Numbered from the stretch's first letter, positions 53,159-62,214 are shown. The stretch is DNA of 64,000 bases from GMQP-bins7 sp963776565 (GCA_963776565.1 CAVZNF010000015.1:1-64000), one strand, 5' to 3'. Notes: a model not told the origin generated them from the letters alone. Made by a program: numbers and translations.

Positions 53159-54087
53159 CAGTCGGCCACCACCTGTCGTGGCTGGAGGAAGCGCGCGAAG
53201 ACGAGGGTGAGCGCACCGACGACGCCCAACAGGAAGAGCGCGAGCACGGAGCCGGTACGCCAGTCGGGAAAGCCGGTTCCGAAGAGATCGGCGATCTGGT
53301 TGCCGTACATGTAGCCGTCCGTGCCGCCGACGAGGGACGGCGTGACGAACTCGCCGAGCGTGGGGATGAACACGAACAGGAAAGCCGCGAATACGCCCGG
53401 CGCGGACAGCGGCAGTGTCACACGGATGAACGCCTGCACGCGGCTCGCTCCAAGATCGGTCGCCGCCTCGAGCAGCCGACGGTCGAGGCTCTCGAGCGAT
53501 ACGAAGATCGGCAGCGCGACGAAGGGCAGCCAGATGTACCCCAGCACGAGCATGACGGCGAACTGCGTGTAGATCAGCGTCAGCGGATGGTCGGGCGACG
53601 TCACACCGATCGAGGACAGGAGGCTGTTGATCGGCCCCTGGTCCCCGAGGAGCACTTTCCAAGCCAGCACCCGCAGGAGGTAGCTCGTGAGGAATGGAGC
53701 GATCAGAAGCAGGAGGAGGACGTACTTTCGCTTCGTGCCCGAGAGCGCGAGGTAGTACGCGAGCGGATACGCGAGAGCGACGATGATCGCCGACACGATC
53801 AGCGACATCTTCACCGACTTCCAGAACAGCGCCAGGTAGATATGGCCGAGAAACGGGTCGCCGGTGATGAGATGGCGCCACGCGGTGAGCGTCACCGGAT
53901 GAGGCCCGTTCGTGATCGAGAGCGCGTCGAGGCTGTACGCCGCGACGATCCCGATCGGCACGACGAAGAAGACGATGAGCCAGGCCACCGGGAGGCCGAG
54001 CAAGGTCGGCGCAGTCAGATCCAGCCGGAACCGTCGGCGGCCTGCGCGGCTCGCCGTCGACGTCCCGGCTTCGGCCTCGCCTGGCAT
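53158..54087 (-). CDS. potB: Polyamine-type ABC transporter permease PotB
   Basis: 309 residues with a basic N-terminal tail (about 25 residues) before helix one (LLGLPVAWLIVFFVVPIG). The EAA loop is LEAATDLGASRVQAFIRVTLPLS, and FIPTLGEFVTPSLVGG is a PotB hallmark. Lies between potD and potC on the minus strand. Confidence 0.9.
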   Translation of the reverse strand: MPGEAEAGTSTASRAGRRRFRLDLTAPTLLGLPVAWLIVFFVVPIGIVAAYSLDALSITNGPHPVTLTAWRHLITGDPFLGHIYLALFWKSVKMSLIVSAIIVALAYPLAYYLALSGTKRKYVLLLLLIAPFLTSYLLRVLAWKVLLGDQGPINSLLSSIGVTSPDHPLTLIYTQFAVMLVLGYIWLPFVALPIFVSLESLDRRLLEAATDLGASRVQAFIRVTLPLSAPGVFAAFLFVFIPTLGEFVTPSLVGGTDGYMYGNQIADLFGTGFPDWRTGSVLALFLLGVVGALTLVFARFLQPRQVVAD

Positions 54088-54109
54088 GACGAGAACTAGC
54101 GGCTGCCTC

Positions 54110-55238
54110 TCAGGCCGACTTCACTCCTTCCCACACCTTCGCGTAGACATCACGCCGCGGAATGTGGCGGTCGATGTACGCGTTGCGCGGCCCGAGGGCC
54201 TTCGGGTCGTCGATCTTGAGAGCACGCAGGAGATCGCTCGACGACGGCTTCGCGAGAAGGTTTGCGTGACCGTAGCCGTAGTTGTCCTCGAGCCACTTCC
54301 CGCTCGTGGCGGAACTCCAGGCATCGGCGAACGCGTGCGCGAGCTTGGGACGCGGCGAGTCCTTGAGCAACATGAGCATGCCGACCCAGGCGAGCGGCTT
54401 CTCCCTCGGCATCATGTACACGACCGGGAGGCCGGGCTTGGGCTTCTTCCTCATCTGCACCCAGTCGTTCGGCCAGGCGTAGGCGATCCAGAGATCACCC
54501 GAGCCGAACGCTTGCCAGAGTGCAGTCTCGGAAGACCAGATCGTGCGCACGAGGTGCTTCTTGGAGATGAGGAATTTCTGGGCCTGCTTGAGCTGCGCGT
54601 CGGTCTGGTTCCACGGGTCCTTGAACCGGAGATACAGGCCGGTCATCGGGAGCATCGTGCTGCCGTCGTCGTACCAGGCGATCTTGCCCTTGTAGCGCTC
54701 GTCGAACAGAAGGCCCCAGGAGCGCGCCTTCGGCTTCACCTTGTCCGACCTGTAGAGGACCGCGTCGAAGCCCCAGTCCTCTGGGATCCCGTACTGCTTT
54801 CCCTGGTACTGGCCGGCCTTCACCATCAGCGGGTTGAGATGCTTGAAGTTGGGGATGAGCTTCGTGTCCCAGGGCTGCACGAGACCGCTCTCGGCGAAGT
54901 ACCTCACCCAGCCGACGTACGGACGGAAGATGTCCCAGTTGACGCCCTGCTGGAACTTCCCGAGCGCGTCCGCCTCGTTCGCCATGACGGTGAACTTCGG
55001 CTTGTTCTTCGGGTACTTCTTGTCGTACTGCGCGAACATCGCCTGGCCGCCGTCGTAGCCGTAACCCGGCCCAGTCGAGCACCTGCAGCCGTCCGCTCTC
55101 GGCAGCGAGGCGGTCGAGCGCAGCGCTCGCCGCTCCCGTGTGCCCGGCGAGGAGCCCGGCGCCGCCCGCAGCCGCCGCGAGCTTGAGGAGATCCTGCCTG
55201 CTGAGTCGCCGATCCACGACCTCGAGGTCGTCGGTCAT
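54110..55238 (-). CDS. potD: Polyamine-type ABC transporter substrate-binding protein PotD (one frameshift)
   Basis: About 375 residues. The N-terminus has a twin-arginine signal (RRLSRQDLLKLAAAAGGAG, RR at residues 10-11), so it is probably exported folded by Tat. The frame breaks near 55067 after LQVLDWAG by one extra base and resumes YGYDGGQAMFAQYDKKYP. The binding fold includes YGIPEDWGFDAVLYRSDKV, FDERYKGKIAWYDDGST and GDLWIAYAWPNDWVQMRKK. The ligand could be spermidine, putrescine or another small amine. First of potDBC. Confidence 0.88.
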
Positions 55239-55288
55239 GTCACTCCCTCCGTTTCGGTGTCTGCCGTCTCGAACTCATTCATCTGCCT

Positions 55289-55885
55289 CTAGTAGCTCGG
55301 TGGACTGATGATCCACATCACCTCCGCAGGGTCGCCTCCGATATTGACCAGCCGGTGCGGAATCGAACTCCGGTAGTCGATGGAATCACCGGTCGAGAGC
55401 TCGAAGATCTCGGTGCCCAACTGGAGCGAGACGACACCCTCCAAAATGACCAGCAGCTCCTCGGAGTCGCCATGTGTATAGGGCTCGTCTCCAGTCGAGC
55501 CGCCCGCGTCGAGCTCGCCGGTGATGACCTGCAGGTTCTCGAGCGGCCGCGGTGTCAGCATGAACTTGCGCCCGAGCGTTCCGAATGCGAGATTCGGCCG
55601 AGACTCGCGGCGGAGCACACGTGGACGCGCGGACGATCCGTTCGGCTCGAAGAGGTCGGCCACGCTGACGCCGAGCGCCGCGGCGATCCGCTGGAGAGAC
55701 GCGACGCTCGCGTTCGCTCGCCCGCGCTCGACCTGGCTCAGGAAGCTCTCGGAGAGACCGGCGCGGTCAGCGACGGTCTTCAACGTCGAACGGCGGAGAC
55801 GCCGGATCGCCCGGAGCCTCTCACCGACGTCTACGCGCTCGGCTTCAGCGATCTGCGAGTTCATCGAAGAAAACTGAAGCGACAC
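55289..55885 (-). CDS. XRE-family regulator with C-terminal cupin domain (PuuR-like)
   Basis: 198 residues. The lambda-repressor helix-turn-helix is residues about 18-75 (LRAIRRLRRSTLKTVADRAG, LSESFLSQVERGRANAS). The cupin covers about 105-195 (EPYTHGDSEELLVILEGVVSL, SIPHRLVNIG). This layout is that of PuuR, the putrescine-responsive repressor, and it lies directly upstream of potDBC on the same strand, so it probably senses polyamine and controls the transporter. A second ATG seven codons in is an alternative start. Confidence 0.87.
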   Translation of the reverse strand: MSLQFSSMNSQIAEAERVDVGERLRAIRRLRRSTLKTVADRAGLSESFLSQVERGRANASVASLQRIAAALGVSVADLFEPNGSSARPRVLRRESRPNLAFGTLGRKFMLTPRPLENLQVITGELDAGGSTGDEPYTHGDSEELLVILEGVVSLQLGTEIFELSTGDSIDYRSSIPHRLVNIGGDPAEVMWIISPPSY

Positions 55886-55896
55886 TACTCCTCGCT

Positions 55897-55910
55897 TTGA
55901 CTCGAATCAA
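55897..55910. promoter_or_regulatory. Palindromic operator of the XRE-cupin divergon
   Basis: TTGACTCGAATCAA is a 14-bp palindrome with one mismatched pair, in the 49-bp gap between the divergent starts of the regulator and the glycosyltransferase. Its position suggests it controls both. Confidence 0.6.
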
Positions 55911-55934
55911 CCGGGGTGAGAGAGTGCGCCAGTC

Positions 55935-57227
55935 GTGGCGACCGTCGTCTTCTTTCCGGAGGGAGCCTTCGGCCCGACGAACAACTGCGTAGGGATCGGG
56001 CAGGTATTGCGCGACCGCGGTCACCGGGTGGTGTTCGTCATCGAGGAGTCGTTCGCAGGCTCGCTCGAGGCGCAGGGCTTCGAGGAGCGGCTCATGCGGC
56101 TCGGGCCGCCGGCCGAGGTCGAGGAGGAGCCCGGGCAGTTCTGGAAGGACTTCATCCGCGAGACGGCGCCGGTCTTCCGCAAGCCCACCATCGAGCAACT
56201 CTCGGAGTTCATCGAGCCCACCTGGCGCGCGCTCTGCGACGGGGCGCGCTACGTCGACGACCGGCTGCGCGAGATCTTCGACGAGGTCGCGCCCGACGTG
56301 ATCGTGGAGGACAACGTCGTCTGCTTCCCCGCGATCCACGCATCCGGACGTCCGTGGGCGCGGATCGTCTCGTGCAACCCGCTCGAGGTGAAGGACCCGG
56401 ACATCCCGCCGGTCTACTCGGGCTATCCGGCGGGCGACCGCACGGGCTGGGACGAGTTCCGGGCCGAGTACGCGCGCGCGACCGCCGATCTGCACGGCGA
56501 GTTCTCCGCGTTCGTCGCGGAGCGCGGCGCGCCCGCGCTGTCCGAGGCCGAGTTCATCCACGAGTCGGCCTGGTTGAACCTGACGCTCTATCCGCGCGAG
56601 GCCGACTACGCACGCGGGACGCGTCTCGGGCCGACGTGGCATGCGCTCGACACGTGCGTCCGGCGCTCCGACGCGGAGGCGTCACTTCCGGATCGGATCG
56701 CTTCGGGCGAAGGCGGGCTCGTATATCTGTCGCTCGGCAGCCTCGGCTCGGCCGACGTCGACCTGATGAAGCGGCTCGTCGACGTGCTCTCCCGCGCGCC
56801 ACACCGGTTCATCGTCTCGAAGGGCCCACAGGCGTCCGAGTTCGAGCTGGCCGAGAACATGTGGGGCGAGGAGTTCGTCCCCCAGCCCGCACTCCTTCCG
56901 CTCGCGGACCTCGTGATCACGCATGCCGGGAACAACACGACGACCGAGTGCTTCCACTTCGGAAAGCCGATGATCGCGCTGCCGCTCTTCTGGGATCAGT
57001 ACGACAACGCACAGCGGGTGGCCGAGACCGGGTACGGCATCCGCCTGCAGACCTACGAGTTCGAGGACGGAGAGCTGCTCGGTGCAATCGACCGGCTGCT
57101 CGCTGACGAGGTGCTCCGCAGCCGGATGGCCGGCATCGCGGCGCGCGTGCAGGCCTCACCGGGAACGGTCCGAGCGGCCGACCTGATCGAGCGCCTCGCA
57201 CGGGACCAAGCTCCCGTCATAGGCTGA
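55935..57227 (+). CDS. Family 1 (MGT/UGT-type) glycosyltransferase
   Basis: 430 residues, GT-B fold. The N-terminal acceptor domain begins FFPEGAFGPTNNCVGIGQVLRDRGH, seen here as NNCVGIGQVLRDRGHRVVFV. The C-terminal donor domain has VYLSLGSLGSADVDLM and the sugar-nucleotide motif PQPALLPLADLVITHAGNNTTTE, followed by PLFWDQYDNAQRVAETG. This PSPG-like box places it with macrolide, flavonoid and sterol glycosyltransferases. Acceptor unknown. GTG start; followed 5 bp later by a dehalogenase-like gene. Confidence 0.9.
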   Translation: MATVVFFPEGAFGPTNNCVGIGQVLRDRGHRVVFVIEESFAGSLEAQGFEERLMRLGPPAEVEEEPGQFWKDFIRETAPVFRKPTIEQLSEFIEPTWRALCDGARYVDDRLREIFDEVAPDVIVEDNVVCFPAIHASGRPWARIVSCNPLEVKDPDIPPVYSGYPAGDRTGWDEFRAEYARATADLHGEFSAFVAERGAPALSEAEFIHESAWLNLTLYPREADYARGTRLGPTWHALDTCVRRSDAEASLPDRIASGEGGLVYLSLGSLGSADVDLMKRLVDVLSRAPHRFIVSKGPQASEFELAENMWGEEFVPQPALLPLADLVITHAGNNTTTECFHFGKPMIALPLFWDQYDNAQRVAETGYGIRLQTYEFEDGELLGAIDRLLADEVLRSRMAGIAARVQASPGTVRAADLIERLARDQAPVIG

Positions 57228-57232
57228 CCGGC

Positions 57233-58111
57233 ATGGAGGTCTACCGCACACCCGATGAGCAGTTCGTCGGGCTCCCTGGCTACGACTTCGAGCCGCACTA
57301 TGTCGAGCAGGACGGGCTGCGGATGCACTACGTCGACGAGGGCTCGGGCGCTCCCGTGCTGCTCTTGCACGGCGAGCCGACCTGGGCATTCCTGTATCGC
57401 AAGATGATCCCGACCATCGCGGTTGTCGCTCGCGCCGTCGCGCCCGACTACTTCGGGTTCGGCCGCTCGGACAAGCCGACGCGGATCGAGGACTACTCCT
57501 ACGACTTCCACTACGCGTCGATCGAGCGCTTCGCCGACGAGCTCGACCTGCGCGAAGCCACCGTCGTCGTCCAGGACTGGGGCGGGCCGATCGGACTGCG
57601 GCTCGCGGTCGAGCGCCCTGATCGCGTCGCCCGGCTCGTGATCCTCAATACCGGAGTTGGGGCGGGACGGGCTCCTTCGGAGGAGTGGCTGCGATTCCGG
57701 GAGTTCGTCCGCCGAGTCGGAACCGACCTCGTTCCCGGCCAGCTCATCCGCATCTCGGCCGTCACGGAGCTTGCGGACGAAGTCGTTGAGGGTTACAACG
57801 CGCCGTTCCCGACACCGGAGTCGAAGGCCGGCGTGCTCGCGTTTCCCGAGCTCGTCCCGACCGAGGCCGACCATCCAAGCGCCGCGAAGATGATGGAGGT
57901 ACGAGCGGCGCTCGAGCAATGGGAGCGCCCGGCGCTCGTCCTCTTCTCCGACTCGGACCCGATCTTCTCGACGGCTGCGGCAGAGCGCATGGCGGAGCGG
58001 ATCCCCGGCGCAGGCCCGGCGGAGACGATCACCGGTGCGGGTCACTTCCTGCAGGAGGAGAAAGGCGAAGAGATCGCGGAGCGGATCGTCCGCTTCCTGA
58101 CCGAGGGCTAG
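57233..58111 (+). CDS. Haloalkane dehalogenase-like alpha/beta hydrolase
   Basis: 292 residues. The HGEPTW oxyanion motif (46-51) and the nucleophile elbow VQDWGG with D115 and halide-binding W116 are those of haloalkane dehalogenases of the DhlA group. The catalytic His is H271 (GAGHFLQEE), and acidic candidates are D240 and D242 (FSDSDPIF). An Asp nucleophile separates it from ordinary esterases. The natural substrate need not be halogenated. It shares its CTAG stop with korB, and is cotranscribed with the glycosyltransferase. Confidence 0.88.
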   Translation: MEVYRTPDEQFVGLPGYDFEPHYVEQDGLRMHYVDEGSGAPVLLLHGEPTWAFLYRKMIPTIAVVARAVAPDYFGFGRSDKPTRIEDYSYDFHYASIERFADELDLREATVVVQDWGGPIGLRLAVERPDRVARLVILNTGVGAGRAPSEEWLRFREFVRRVGTDLVPGQLIRISAVTELADEVVEGYNAPFPTPESKAGVLAFPELVPTEADHPSAAKMMEVRAALEQWERPALVLFSDSDPIFSTAAAERMAERIPGAGPAETITGAGHFLQEEKGEEIAERIVRFLTEG

Positions 58112-59127
58112 CCCGGGACGACCCAGGTGTCGCCGGAATGGAGAAGCGCTTCGAGGTCGCCGTCGCCCTGCTGCTCGCGCGCCTCGGCGAGCTGCTCGCT
58201 CATCAGGTCGTCGTAGACCGGCTGCTCGATGGCGCGAAAGACTCCGAGCGGCACGGCGCCGTCCGTCTCCCAGGTGACGCGCGACAGGGCGAAGGCGAGG
58301 CTCGGCTCGCGGTGGTGCGCGTCGTGGACGAGCAGCGAGCCCTCCCCGACCTCGGCGACGTCGACGACGCGCGCCGACCCGTCCGCGTCCTGGACGAGCC
58401 CGCGCTCACCGTCAGCACCGAATCGAATCGGCTGGCCACTCTCGAGGTAGATCCGCTTCGCCTTGTCCTCGCGAACCTCGAATGCGCCGTCGTTGTAGAT
58501 GTTGCAGTTCTGGAGGATCTCCACGAACGCCGAGCCACGATGCCGCGCCGCAGCGCCGAGCACGTCGGTGAGCCCCTTCTTGTCCGTGTCGATCGCACGC
58601 GCGACGAACGACGCCTCGGCGCCGATGGCGATCGAAAGCGGGTTGAACGGATGGTCGAGCGAGCCGAGCGGCGTCGACTTCGTCACCTTGCCGAGCTCCG
58701 ACGTCGGCGAGTACTGGCCCTTCGTGAGTCCGTAGATCCGGTTGTTGAAGAGGAGGATCTTCAGGTTCACGTTCCGGCGCAGCGCATGGATGAGGTGGTT
58801 CCCGCCGATCGAGAGGGCGTCGCCGTCGCCCGTGACCACCCAGACCGAGAGATCCGGCCGGGTGACCGCGAGGCCGGTCGCGATTGCCGGCGCGCGGCCG
58901 TGGATCGAGTGCATCCCGTAGGTCTGCATGTAATACGGGAAGCGCGCCGCGCAGCCGATCCCGGACACGAACACGATCCGCTCGCGCTCGAGACCGAGCT
59001 CGGGCATGAAGCCCTGGATGACGTTGAGGATCGCGTAGTCGCCGCAGCCCGGGCACCAGCGAACTTCCTGGTCGGACTTGAAGTCTTTGCCCGTCAGCTG
59101 CACGAGGTGCCCGTTGCCGTCGGCCAT
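58108..59127 (-). CDS. korB: 2-oxoacid:ferredoxin oxidoreductase, beta subunit (KorB-like)
   Basis: 339 residues. [4Fe-4S] Cys ligands appear in RWCPGCGDYAIL and GIGCAARF. The thiamine-diphosphate motif is VVTGDGDALSIGGNHLIHALRRN with NNRIYGLTKGQ. It is of the 2-subunit Kor type that oxidises 2-oxoglutarate (or a related 2-oxoacid) to the acyl-CoA with ferredoxin. It forms the catalytic core with KorA, whose stop it overlaps as TGATG. The last 60 residues are an extension typical of actinobacterial KorB. Confidence 0.92.
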   Translation of the reverse strand: MADGNGHLVQLTGKDFKSDQEVRWCPGCGDYAILNVIQGFMPELGLERERIVFVSGIGCAARFPYYMQTYGMHSIHGRAPAIATGLAVTRPDLSVWVVTGDGDALSIGGNHLIHALRRNVNLKILLFNNRIYGLTKGQYSPTSELGKVTKSTPLGSLDHPFNPLSIAIGAEASFVARAIDTDKKGLTDVLGAAARHRGSAFVEILQNCNIYNDGAFEVREDKAKRIYLESGQPIRFGADGERGLVQDADGSARVVDVAEVGEGSLLVHDAHHREPSLAFALSRVTWETDGAVPLGVFRAIEQPVYDDLMSEQLAEAREQQGDGDLEALLHSGDTWVVPG

Positions 59128-60980
59128 CAGGAGTCCACCAGCGCCGTGATCGCGTCCGCGAGCTCGGCCGCCCGGAACGGACGCCCGCGCACCTTGTTGT
59201 ACCCGGCCGCGTCGACGAGGAACTGCGCGCGGATCAGCATGCGCAGCTGCCCCAGGTTCATCTCCGGGATGAGCACCTTGTCGTAGGCGCGCACGACCTC
59301 GCCCGTGTTGCGAGGGAAGGGATTCAGGTAGTGGAGATGCGCCGTCGCGACTGTTCGCCCGCTCGCGCGCACGCGACGAGCTGCTGCACCGATCGCGCCG
59401 TGCGTCGATCCCCAACCGAGAACGAGCGTGTCCGCGCCGTCCGGATCGTCGACCTCGAGCTCGGGGATGTCGGCCGCGATCCCCGCCACCTTCGCCGCGC
59501 GTAGCCGGACCATGCGGTCGTGGTTCTCGGGGTCGTACGAGACGTTGCCCGTCTCGTCCTCCTTCTCGAGTCCGCCGATTCGGTGCTCGAGGCCGGGAGT
59601 ACCGGGGATCGCCCACGGGCGCGCGAGCGTCTCGGGGTCGCGCTTGTACGGGAGGAAGTCGCCGTCTTCGCCGTTCGGACTGGACGCGAACTCGGTCGAG
59701 ATGTCCATGAGCGTCGCGACGTCGGGGATGGCCCAGGGCTCGGAGCCGTTCGCGAGGTACGCGTCCGAGAGGAGAAAGACGGGAGTGCGGTACTTGATCG
59801 CGATGCGCGCCGCTTCGATCGCCGCGTGGAAACAGCCCGACGGAGTCGAGGCGGCCACGACGGGCACTGGCGACTCCGAGTTCCTGCCGAACAAGACCAT
59901 GAGCAGGTCGGCTTGCTCCGGCTTCGTCGGCATGCCGGTCGACGGGCCGGCCCGCTGCACGTCGACGATGACGAGCGGGAGCTCGAGGGTGACCGCGAGA
60001 CCGACCGTCTCCGACTTCAGAACGATCCCCGGGCCTGCCGATGTCGTGACCCCGAGCGCGCCGCCGAACGCAGCGCCCAACGCCGCACCCGAGGCCGCGA
60101 TCTCGTCCTCGGCCTGGAAGGTCCGCACGCCGAAGTGCTTCAGCTGCGCGAGCTGCTCGAGGACGTCCGACGCCGGCGTGATGGGATAGGCGCCGAGGAA
60201 GAGCGGGAGCCCCGAGAGCTTGCTGGCAGCGACGAGGCCGTACGTCAGCGCCGTGTTTCCCGAAACCTGGCGATACGTTCCTGGCTCGAGGGGTGCAGGC
60301 GCGATCTCGTACGAGACCGCGAAATCCTCTGAGGTCTCGCCGTAGTTCCAGCCCGCCTTGAACGCCCTCGTGTTCGCCTCGACGATCTCGGCTCGCTTCG
60401 CGAACTTCTGCTCGATGAAGCCGAGCGTCCCCTCGACGGGCCTGTTGTAGAGCCACGACATCAGGCCGAGCGCGAAGAAGTTCTTCGATCGCTCCGCCTC
60501 ACGCGACGTCACGCCCTCGATGCCCTTGAGCGCCTCGATCGTCATCGACGAGAGCCCGACAGGGTGGAGATGGAAGTCGGCGAGCGAGCCGTCGTCGAGC
60601 GGATTCGACTCGTAGCCCGCCTTCTGCAGGTTGCGCTCGTTGAACGCGTCGGTGTTGGCGATGACCGTGCCGCCCTTTGCGAGATCGCCGAGATTGACCT
60701 TGAGCGCGGCGGGATTCATCGCGACGAGCACGCTCGGCTGGTCGCCCGGCGTGAGGATGTCGTGGTCGGCGAAGTGCACCTGGAAGCCGGACACGCCCGG
60801 AAGCGAGCCGGCCGGCGCGCGGATCTCGGCCGGGAAGTCGGGGAGCGTCGCGAGGTCGTTCCCGAAGACCGCGGTCTCGCTCGTGAAGCGGTCGCCCGTG
60901 AGCTGCATCCCGTCGCCGGAGTCGCCGGCGAACCGGATCACGACCCGTTCGAGGCTCTCGACGGGCTTCGACGTAGCCAC
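59127..60980 (-). CDS. korA: 2-oxoacid:ferredoxin oxidoreductase, fused gamma-alpha subunit (KorA-like)
   Basis: 617 residues. The N-terminal gamma-type domain (about 1-190) begins RVVIRFAGDSGDGMQLTGDR. The alpha pyrimidine-binding domain follows (PLFLGAYPITPASDVLEQLA, FQAEDEIAASGAALGAAFGG, TSAGPGIVLKSE), and the C-terminal transketolase-C part includes VLGWGSTHGAIG and HLHYLNPFPRNT. The fused layout matches actinobacterial KorA. In these organisms Kor often replaces or supplements 2-oxoglutarate dehydrogenase in the TCA cycle. Upstream on the same strand are infA and cspA. Confidence 0.93.
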   Translation of the reverse strand: MATSKPVESLERVVIRFAGDSGDGMQLTGDRFTSETAVFGNDLATLPDFPAEIRAPAGSLPGVSGFQVHFADHDILTPGDQPSVLVAMNPAALKVNLGDLAKGGTVIANTDAFNERNLQKAGYESNPLDDGSLADFHLHPVGLSSMTIEALKGIEGVTSREAERSKNFFALGLMSWLYNRPVEGTLGFIEQKFAKRAEIVEANTRAFKAGWNYGETSEDFAVSYEIAPAPLEPGTYRQVSGNTALTYGLVAASKLSGLPLFLGAYPITPASDVLEQLAQLKHFGVRTFQAEDEIAASGAALGAAFGGALGVTTSAGPGIVLKSETVGLAVTLELPLVIVDVQRAGPSTGMPTKPEQADLLMVLFGRNSESPVPVVAASTPSGCFHAAIEAARIAIKYRTPVFLLSDAYLANGSEPWAIPDVATLMDISTEFASSPNGEDGDFLPYKRDPETLARPWAIPGTPGLEHRIGGLEKEDETGNVSYDPENHDRMVRLRAAKVAGIAADIPELEVDDPDGADTLVLGWGSTHGAIGAAARRVRASGRTVATAHLHYLNPFPRNTGEVVRAYDKVLIPEMNLGQLRMLIRAQFLVDAAGYNKVRGRPFRAAELADAITALVDS

Positions 60981-61047
60981 ATTCGAGGTATAGCTGACGC
61001 GGCGGCACCAGCGCTTTGCGTGAACGACAGAGGCGGCCGAGTGGAAG

Positions 61048-61127
61048 CTGCGACCCGGCGGCGAAGCCGCCGGCTTTAGGGATCGTCGCGCAAGCGGGAT
61101 CCGCGAGAGCGGATTCCGCTTGCTGCG
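61048..61127 (+). repeat. Two-hairpin element, copy 2 (covaries with 15808-15886)
   Basis: Hairpin 1 is 61055-61073, CCGGCGGC-GAA-GCCGCCGG, perfect. The linker CTTTAGGGATCGTCGC is 16 bases, as in copy 1. Hairpin 2 (61090-61123) has a 15-bp stem with one G-T wobble closed by a GAGA tetraloop; a bulged T and three more pairs extend it to 61127. The G-T wobble would be a C-A mismatch on the other strand, which favours the plus strand as the RNA-like sense. It lies between infA and korA. Confidence 0.75.
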
Positions 61128-61133
61128 GGAAAT

Positions 61134-61355
61134 TCAGCTCAGCCGATAGACGATGCGGCCGCGGGTCAGGTCGTACGACGAGAGCTCGATGCGAACGCGA
61201 TCGCCCGGGAACACCCTGATGCGATAGCGCTTCATCCTGCCCCCCATGTATCCAAGCGCCTCGTGCCCGTTGTCGAGCCGCACGCGGAACATCCGGCTGC
61301 GGAGGGCCTCGATGACCTCACCCTCGACTTCGAGCTTCTCTTCCTTCTCTTTCAT
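61134..61355 (-). CDS. infA: Translation initiation factor IF-1
   Basis: 73 residues, an S1-type OB fold. It reads KLEVEGEVIEALRSRMFRVRL, NGHEALGYMGGRMKRYRIRV and PGDRVRIELSSYDLTRGRIV, all standard IF-1 sequence. IF-1 occupies the ribosomal A site during initiation. It is outside the usual ribosomal-protein cluster (secY-map-infA-rpmJ), so it may be an additional copy. It follows cspA on the same strand. Confidence 0.93.
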   Translation of the reverse strand: MKEKEEKLEVEGEVIEALRSRMFRVRLDNGHEALGYMGGRMKRYRIRVFPGDRVRIELSSYDLTRGRIVYRLS

Positions 61356-61375
61356 GCAGAGCTCCTTGTCTTGGG

Positions 61376-61412
61376 GAGAGGCCGTGGCCGCACGGGTGCA
61401 GCCACGGCTCTC
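61376..61412 (-). terminator. Hairpin between cspA and infA
   Basis: GAGAGGCCGTGGC pairs with GCCACGGCTCTC (one bulged G, 12-base loop). It is placed to end or attenuate the cspA transcript before infA. No T-run follows. Confidence 0.5.
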
Positions 61413-61418
61413 GATTCC

Positions 61419-61628
61419 TTACGACGCGACGGGGATGACGTTCGTCGCCTCGGGGCCCTTCTGACCCTCTCGCGGCTCGAACTCGACGCGCGAGCCCTCG
61501 GAAAGGCTCTTGAACCCATCACCGGCGATGTTGCTGAAGTGCACGAAGAGATCCTTCGAGCCCTCGTCCGGGGTGATGAAGCCGTACCCCTTGCTGTCGT
61601 TGAACCACTTAACGGTTCCAGTTGCCAT
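61419..61628 (-). CDS. cspA: Cold-shock protein (CspA family)
   Basis: 69 residues from the ATG at 61628, preceded by a very strong GGGAGGTG ribosome site. RNP1 is KGYGFITP, RNP2 LFVHFSNI, and MATGTVKWFNDSKGYGF is the usual opening. It binds single-stranded RNA/DNA and melts structure. It has roughly 100 bp of leader upstream and sits next to infA, a pairing that fits translation adjustment on growth change. Confidence 0.95.
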   Translation of the reverse strand: MATGTVKWFNDSKGYGFITPDEGSKDLFVHFSNIAGDGFKSLSEGSRVEFEPREGQKGPEATNVIPVAS

Positions 61629-61734
61629 AGAAAACACCTCCCTTACCAAAACTCACGAACGGGTAAGGAAAGCGCAGCGCGCGAACCGGACTCGCTCTTG
61701 ATTTACCGCGGGGAACCTTAGCAGCATGCGGGCT

Positions 61735-62214
61735 TCATTTGGCTTCGGCAAGCAGTGCGCGCACGTCGAGCGGCGCGGTGCCGATCCCCAAGCTGCCGTC
61801 GGAATTCACGGGCCACTCCTCGCGCGGCCGATCGCGATAGAGCTCGACACCGTTTCCGTCCGGATCGTGCAGATAGAGAGCCTCGCTCACGCCATGGTCC
61901 GATGCCCCGTCCAGCGAGATGCCGGCGTCGACCAGACGTCGCAGCGCGTCCGCGAGCGCCTTGCGATCCGGATAGCGGATCGCGGTGTGGTAGAGCCCGG
62001 TGTGCCCGGGCGGAGGCGGCGTCCCACCCTTCGACTCCCACGTGTTGAGGCCGATGTGGTGGTGGTAGCCGCCGGCCGAGATGAACACGGCCTGATCTCC
62101 GTAGCGCGCCTGCTCCTCGAAGCCGAGAACGCCGACGTAGAACGCGAGCGCACGGTCGATGTCCGCGACCTTGAGATGGACGTGGCCGATGTCGACGCGT
62201 GGATCGATTGCCAT
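61735..62214 (-). CDS. VOC-family dioxygenase/glyoxalase-like protein
   Basis: 159 residues from the ATG at 62214. The vicinal-oxygen-chelate fold shows metal ligands His in GHVHLKV, His in LYHTAIRY and Glu in GVELYRDRP. HHHIGLNTWESKGG and LHDPDGNGVELY are typical of catechol-2,3-dioxygenase-like members. The reaction is not known. It lies between cspA and a small protein of unknown role. Confidence 0.85.
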   Translation of the reverse strand: MAIDPRVDIGHVHLKVADIDRALAFYVGVLGFEEQARYGDQAVFISAGGYHHHIGLNTWESKGGTPPPPGHTGLYHTAIRYPDRKALADALRRLVDAGISLDGASDHGVSEALYLHDPDGNGVELYRDRPREEWPVNSDGSLGIGTAPLDVRALLAEAK

